Below are positions 58,357 to 64,000 of a stretch of DNA of 64,000 nt, piece by piece. Below the pieces are notes generated by a model. That model saw nothing but the letters and a program-made list of their open reading frames with translations, was not told where the DNA came from and did no database searches. The stretch spans positions 92,308,707 to 92,372,706 of the forward strand of contig CP136067.1 in assembly GCA_032622095.1 (NCBI GenBank), given 5' to 3'. This stretch comes from Siphonodentalium dalli (Eukaryota > Mollusca > Scaphopoda > Gadilida > Siphonodentaliidae). The position numbers and the translations under genes were made by a program. The number at the start of each line of letters is the position of its first letter. Position 1 is the first letter of the stretch.

Positions 58357-58663
58357 CGAAAACGTCCATCTCAGCAGTTTTGATGATACTGCTTCCCATT
58401 GTGCCCACGCCGAACAGAATGCACTGATTCGATTTGGAATTAACCGCAACGTGTGTGCACTCTTCTTCACCAGCGCACACCGATCCACATTCTATCACAC
58501 CAGACGCCGAACCTGATTCTATCTGTATTCCGTCTATCATCTCACCATTTATCACCCCCCTCTTCTTGAATGTCATGCAGCTCACATCTGCCACGAAGGT
58601 TAACAGTAAGATGAAGATAAGGCACACTATCCAATGTTCGGTACCAAAGAAACGGACTGGCAT
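58357..58663 (-). CDS. PAN-CTLD secreted lectin gene, exon 1 (signal peptide and PAN/apple-like module)
   Basis: First coding exon of a secreted lectin. ATG at 58663 has A at -3. Residues 11-29 (WIVCLIFILLLTFVADVSC) form a hydrophobic signal peptide, cleaved probably near Cys29, so the product should be extracellular. Residues ~50-102 hold IECGSVCAGEEECTHVAVN and NQCILFGVG, with cysteines 59, 63, 69 and 81 in the order and spacing of a PAN/apple domain. The exon ends in phase 1 (DVF plus G) at a GTGAGT donor and joins exon 2 (53868-54038), then exon 3 (36877-37118), giving 239 residues. Such PAN-CTLD proteins are common in invertebrate expanded lectin families and often linked to recognition of sugars; the ligand is unknown. 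Further small exons in the introns cannot be excluded. No TATA box is seen upstream. Confidence 0.8.
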
Positions 58664-61216
58664 ATTTGTGCGATCCTATTTCAAACACTACATCTTTGTT
58701 TTCACAACAGTGTCTCGCAGTAATGTGGCGTTTGCTTCTAGGTTCTTAGGTAGTTATCAATGTGGTTTCCGTCGCCAAATACAGCGACGTGTTTGTCATG
58801 TGCTCCAATGCTGCGCCCGGTGTTGTCATGTACACAAATGATATACCCGATACGTTGTCATGAGCTCCAATGATGTAGCCGGTTTGTGGCTCACGTGGAT
58901 TATCGACCACACAAACAGTATGTCAACTATGTCAAAATTGTGTAGTAGTTTAGGTATTGACCGATATCGCATCATATACACTGTTCATCGTAACAAGAAT
59001 GGCATTAGACTAAGACAAAGCTATTCTTCCAACAATATACAAAAGTATAGAAATACCCAGCGGTCTTTTCAAACTGGATATTTAGTTATTATTTAGATGC
59101 ACGGGCATACCAGATCAATGCATTGTTATACTAAGTAATGTCAACTCCAATACAGGCCAACCGATATACACACTGATCTGCCGCGAATTCAATATACATA
59201 CCGAACAAGCATCAATCAACTAGCAGTCTCTCACGCAATGCTGTTGGTATGCTTGTTATATTTCACTACATCTGTTTATAATGTTGTCATAAATATTGTC
59301 AGCAAATTGTCTTTAAAGGGAAGTTTTTGCCACTCAATCCTCTTATCCTACATTATTATTGTATATTTGTTGAAAAATCAAGCAAGAGAACAATTTCAAC
59401 CTATTTGTGGTGTAACATTAATTGTGAGACATGACATTTTTGGTATCAAAACGGATAGAACCTCTTTAACTATTCGGCCCAAATGTTGCTAGGAATGAGT
59501 TTCTATTCTTCTAGTTTAGTGTCATTCATAAAGACACAACCGTTCCTTATCAAATGATATAATGTTTCAAAACCTTTTTATTTACAGATTCTATAAGATG
59601 CAAGTCAATGTTGATGTGCAACACGACGCGCGATCATACATTTTCAGCACACAGAAGGAAACTGGTGATTTGGTGTAAAATACAAATGTATTTGAATAAA
59701 CAAATACTAGCAAGAGCAGAGCGCCATTTAAGATCAAAATTGGTTTGTGAAGTCACCATTTATAAACATGTAGATACGACGAACCATTGGAATTCGGAAA
59801 ACCTGAGTAGAAATGTCGCACAGCATTACATATATATATAGTCCCATCGATAAGACACAATTTTAGCCACAACAACACAAAGTACTATATCATTCACAAT
59901 AAACAAACAAATAATTGTTAATGTCTAAATAGTTTACAGTCAATAGTCTCTTAATTGTTTATATCTCATAAATTTGTAATATTATGATAGTTAAATTAAA
60001 TTGTAATTAAAACCGAACATGCAATAAGTAAGCATGCAAGCAATCGTAATCGGAAGAGGCCAACGCAAAACCCCTCATTACAAGCACAAACAACAACCAC
60101 CACAAATTAAGCCAATATAACGAACACCTAGGCCAGTACAACATTCTTAGAAACTCTAGTTTTTAGGTGCCCTGCACTTTTAGGCCCTCAAGAAAATCAT
60201 GCCACATGTTGTAAATCAAAAATTGGCACATACAGCATGGGTGTTCGATTTTTATTTTTAATTGGTTGCTTTGAAACAAATCGACATTTGTGCATTATTG
60301 ACACAAAATAGAAAAACTATATTCACCCACGATCTATATTAGGGCATCATTATGCACACTAAATAATCGCTTTTCAGCTGAAATTGGAGAACAAGTAGAA
60401 AATCAACACACTTTTCATTATTTTGTTGACCAACAATGCCAATATCTCGGGCGCATATTAAAATATGCAGCTGGTCCAAAAACTTAAAACTGCCTGAGAT
60501 ATCCGTTTTCCAGATTATATATGACATTGGCATGTTTAACCCATACACAATCACAGTCCCGTGTGGAGAACTAAAATACTGATACTCTGGAGAACATGTC
60601 TGGGTATTTTGGAGTACCAAATTTCCAAGTACTATGTGAATTACCTGTCCGTGTACTCTGGAGTACCAAATATCCGGGTACTATATGGAGGACATGCCCA
60701 GGTACCTGGAGTAAGAACTCTTAGACATGATCATAGTTAGTCAATACAAGTACACATGTACACGAGCAGTCACGGGGCTATATGCATTACAACTTGGATA
60801 CAAGTCTGGGCGCAGAAGAATGAACATTTATGTTGAGAATCTGGAATACTATAAGCTGATTTCTTTGTCTCAACGTTCAGTCATACCCATTGGACAAGCC
60901 AGGAGACAATGTACCTGCGCCCAGATGCGTGATGATTCAGTGTGACTCACGCTGAGACACGGGCGTCTAATAAGCTTCATGGTACCAATTTCCCCTTATT
61001 GGAATATTATTATCATATACATGCTATAAAGACAATGAGTCAAAGATGATCAATAAAATTGGGACTGAAATACAACCTTCTTTTTGACACTTCATTAAGG
61101 AGAGAAATGGTTCCTGGAATTACAAAATAAATTATATTTAACATACTCACGGCTGACCAAATGTTGTTGGATAGTGTAACACATGTTAGATTCCAAATGT
61201 TGTCATGGCGTTTAAA
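58664..61216. other. 5' flank of the lectin gene and unassigned sequence
   Basis: No gene recognised. About 58795-58890 has repeated GTTGTCATG and GCTCCAATG words. 60545-60715 has two diverged ~62-base copies sharing TGGAGTACCAAAT and GGGTACT. Confidence 0.4.
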
Positions 61217-61369
61217 CTTCGAATTAAGTACACATCCCCGGTCGAGGTTCTTCGAGACTGTGGGATCAGTTACCTGGACTCCCTTCCACTGTGTAAGATG
61301 AAATACTCCACATTATATTATTTTTATTAGTAAAGAACCTCGATCGTGGTTTTACTTTTTAATTCGAGG
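61217..61369. repeat. Inverted repeat with ~36-bp arms
   Basis: CTTCGAATTAAGTACACATC...GGTCGAGGTTCTT at the left and AAAGAACCTCGATCGTGG...TTAATTCGAGG at the right. The loop is about 80 bases. Probably a small fold-back element. Confidence 0.65.
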
Positions 61370-61379
61370 TTTAATACCT

Positions 61380-62150
61380 CAATATCAGGATTTCCATGCC
61401 TGTTCCCTGCACTCGGAATAAAATTTGTTCGACTTTATTTGTTCAATTTATTAAAATGTAGGCAATTAAAGTAAACATTAAAAATCAGACATCTTAAACA
61501 GGTCTGGGTGGACGACCGTGCAGAAATAGCGCCGTCAACGGAGCCAGGGTCGCGGCTATAGTTTGTACTAGTTAACTGACGGTTTGCTCCCGGGATGTGT
61601 TATTTCACCATGCCGCCTGAATGCGTTACAAGTTAATAGTCGTCAGATGAGCGATTTTAATATGCTCACTAAGTGAAATAGTGTTTGTAACGGCAATTCG
61701 TATTCATTTATAATATTTTAAAACGTGGTGTATATGTATAGAAGATACTTCGTTTTGTTTGTAGTATAAATTCGATATCAACAAAGCTATATTGTGTATT
61801 GATCTTTGACCATAATTGTTTTCGAAACAATGTCGTCTTCCCCAAAGCCTGGTCTACTGTAAAATGCGTGTGTGGAATCGATGCGACAGACCAGCTTCGT
61901 GAATGCTGCCTGAACACCCACTCTCCATCTTCATCTGAAGCATCTTCATCTGAAAACACTCACTCTCGTCAATTGTCTTTGTAGTTGGGCTACCCTCTTC
62001 AGGTGACACTTCTAGTCTCGTTGTATTGCGTTCTAAAGATATCCATTTGATTTTGCGACAATATTCTCAACAACTCACTGTTAATTATGTTGAAGTGTTA
62101 TCAGTTTCGCAGATATAATTCTCTTTATAACATGGGCAAACAATCAGGTA
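61380..62150. other. No supported gene
   Basis: An 83-codon minus-strand frame (61959-61708, start MFSDEDASDEDGEWVFRQHS) has an acidic N-terminus but no known domain. Nothing else seen. Confidence 0.3.
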
Positions 62151-62168
62151 AACCAGGTTGCTAGTTTT

Positions 62169-62560
62169 TCAGTTCATATTTTCGTTTGGCCGAACCCCGT
62201 TTCCATTCTTTATAATCAGGGATTCGCCCTTTATTATTCTGCTTGTAGATACTGTTTTACACATACCACATCTCGGGTCCCCGCAATTCCGTGAGCTTCC
62301 TGATGTCCGTTTTATGCTGTCAAAACGAGCTCTCGTGATGATTTTCTTGATATTATGCGGTTGTCGCTTCCTCTGGATTATGTGTTCTGGTTGTATTAGG
62401 TCTCTCATTTTATGGCTGCATTGTAATTTAAGCATTAGTGCCTTAGCTGTTTGCACTATGTTCGGGTGACGTTGGTTATGCGTGATCACGAAAGGTATTA
62501 TTTCTGGATTACGTTCTTGCATTCGATCCATTCTGCGATATGATGGAGGGATTTGTTCAA
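62169..62560 (-). pseudogene. Penelope-like retroelement fragment (linker before GIY-YIG)
   Basis: The minus strand reads PEIIPFVITHNQRHPNIVQT, then KKIITRARFDS, then RNCGDPRCGMCKTV and SLIIKNG. This order (PFVxTY/H-N, a basic segment, xLLxRAKF-like, CGxxRCxxC) is the region between the reverse transcriptase and the GIY-YIG endonuclease of Penelope-like elements. The RT is not seen upstream and the GIY-YIG domain not downstream, so only a fragment survives. Assigned by motif memory. Confidence 0.5.
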
Positions 62561-62886
62561 TACCGTTTAAAACCAGTTTTTTGTGGATAGTATTGTGCCA
62601 GAAAATATCGTAGTCTGCAGCGTGAGAGGGTAACTAATTATATAATCCTCCTAATTAAATTCTATGTTCGCCCTAGGCTATTTTAAGTAATTTTACTTTC
62701 GTAATGTTCATCGCGATTTATATCGTAAATCTATTCATCGTATTCGTACCATTTGATCAGTTTTATTTCACAGATCGCTTTGCTGATCTGGCATTTTCAT
62801 AATTGTAAATATTACGGGAAATCCTACGTGCCGCGTGATGTGCGTTGCTATGCTATTTTTAACGGCCTTGTTTCCGGTTGGCTGGG

Positions 62887-62894
62887 TATAAATA
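62887..62894 (+). promoter_or_regulatory. Possible TATA-type core promoter
   Basis: TATAAATA within GGGTATAAATACCGACC, in a locally GC-richer stretch, with a pyrimidine-rich TTTCTCTCTC about 35 bases further and an ATG at 62969 opening a ~43-codon frame (MQGQSNGFRDNRANC start). No product is recognised, so this may be chance. Confidence 0.25.
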
Positions 62895-62899
62895 CCGAC

Positions 62900-64000
62900 C
62901 AACCGCCAACGTCGCTGGCTTTCAACTTTCTCTCTCGGCATAGCAACTTAAGTCACTTTGTCAACAACGATGCAAGGGCAATCCAACGGCTTTCGTGACA
63001 ATCGAGCTAATTGCCAAGCAATATTTCAGCCGTATTTCCATACGCATCCTGGCGACAGAAGAATATCATGCCAGACTACTATTATAGAGCACCAAAGCTA
63101 GCAATCTTGGTGATTGCTAGTTTCCGTTTAGGTAATTTCAACGCATATGTCATGCACTTTTCCACTTGGTCAATTTCACCGCAGTTCAGACTTCAGTCGA
63201 AGTCATTCTTTACTCTTAGTACTCTTGTAGTACATTTGTAGTATAGGTTAGTTCTTGCGTTAGCCTGTGAGGAATAATGGTACTCTAGTCATGCTATCCA
63301 TCCAGTAGGTAAGTCAGGATCAGAGCCAGGTTTAGATGCACGAGAAGAGACAGATGCATCACAGATCAGTCAGAATCAGAGCCAGGGTTAGATGCGCGAT
63401 GGTTTAGATGCACGAGGACAGGCAGAGATGCATCACCTGAATTATGGATAGTACAGTTGCACCCAAAGACTGATCATGGCAGATGTAATAATCAGACAGT
63501 CCGAATCCAAATGAAGATCTGGTACAGTGCATATCAAGACATAAACCAACCATACAACCACTCATCACCACTTGGTAGATTGCTTTGCCGATGCTCGGTA
63601 TTACGCCCATCCCAGGTGAACCATTTCCAGCGCTGCCTGGCGACACATAGATGTCCACACTTGGTTGAGGCCCAGGTTACAGGTCAGCCCACATACACAC
63701 TATGCATCCAGTACAAGTACCACGTCCATACTTTATCAGTAGATGCTGCAGTAACATTCCACGATCAGACATACATAACATGTTTATCCAGGTCATATTA
63801 TTATTTCTCACAGGTAGCTCAATTACTATAGTCAATAGCATATGCGGGTTCAGTCATATTAATAATCGCACTAATAGAAGTAATTTACGAGTATTCCATC
63901 ACTGCTTTATGCAATACTTATTCCCGTAATATAGTGCGTACAGATTGTTCATATTGTTGTCCTAGCTCATAATACACAATATTATTCTGCTCATTGTAAA
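62900..64000. other. No supported gene; one short duplication
   Basis: 63305-63440 has two diverged ~65-base copies sharing TCAGAGCCAGG and TTTAGATGCACGAG. The rest is unassigned. Confidence 0.4.

Noticed and set aside
58434-58841. 135-codon plus-strand frame
   Set aside because: It is antisense to lectin exon 1, which has splice sites, a signal peptide and PAN cysteines on the minus strand.
62887-63000. Complete small gene driven by the TATAAATA box
   Set aside because: The following ATG frame is about 43 codons, unrecognised, and without clear splice sites; only the possible promoter is listed.
1-64000. tRNA or rRNA genes
   Set aside because: Apart from the SINE-like box A/box B near 12.2 kb I could find no cloverleaf or rRNA-like sequence by eye; a dedicated scan was not possible.

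Overview
This is metazoan genomic DNA: AT-rich, gene-poor, and crowded with transposon debris, fold-back elements and minisatellites. The mix of non-LTR retroelements (L1/Tx1-like, I/Jockey-like and CR1-like LINEs and a Penelope-like piece), an ISL2EU-type THAP/YqaJ transposon, a candidate tRNA-derived SINE with an (AATC)n tail, and a secreted PAN + C-type lectin gene suggests an aquatic invertebrate, perhaps a lophotrochozoan. The species cannot be fixed by eye.

The one host gene I can support runs on the minus strand from 58663 down to 36877. Exon 1 (58663-58357) encodes a signal peptide and a PAN/apple-like module. Exon 2 (54038-53868) encodes the first half of a C-type lectin domain. Exon 3 (37118-36877) encodes the second half with a QPD motif and the stop. 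All junctions are phase 1, the donors are GTGAGT, and the three exons join into a 239-residue secreted protein. An AATAAA signal lies about 30 bases past the stop.

Intron 2 (16.7 kb) holds nested elements. An ISL2EU-type DNA transposon (about 39979-48865) carries two convergent genes: a truncated YqaJ-nuclease + PHD gene (plus) and a THAP + HTH + DDE transposase gene (minus). A poly(A)-tailed L1/Tx1-like LINE (43466-48138, minus) interrupts the transposase and is flanked by a 12-bp target duplication, so the pre-insertion reading frame can be read across it. The 3' meeting zone of the two transposon genes has been rearranged into direct and inverted repeats. The same intron holds a fold-back element (50475-50797) and an unusual field of palindromic AAGCGTAAAT-type motifs (51050-52970). 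Intron 1 holds a TA-flanked element with a Tc1/mariner-like MITE inside it.

Left of the gene (1-36.8 kb) there is no convincing host gene. In order: a CR1-like LINE tail (1.1-1.4 kb); a 45-bp minisatellite (2.3-4.1 kb); a LINE with a long open RT frame but no endonuclease (5.7-8.5 kb); TG/TA microsatellite; TTAA-flanked piggyBac-type MITEs (11.2, 18.2 kb and probably 13.4-15.9 kb); a SINE; a 39-bp minisatellite; a dimeric ~415-bp satellite (25.5-27.5 kb); a hAT element with a BED-finger exon (27.7-29.3 kb); a Harbinger-like TIR element whose empty site survives in a paralogous repeat copy (30.4-32.2 kb); a ~195-bp tandem family (33.7-34.7 kb); and a decayed ORF1/Gag-like fragment (35.1-36.4 kb). 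Right of the gene (58.7-64 kb) there is mostly unassigned sequence plus a Penelope-like fragment near 62.2-62.6 kb.

All calls come from reading the sequence; no database search was possible.
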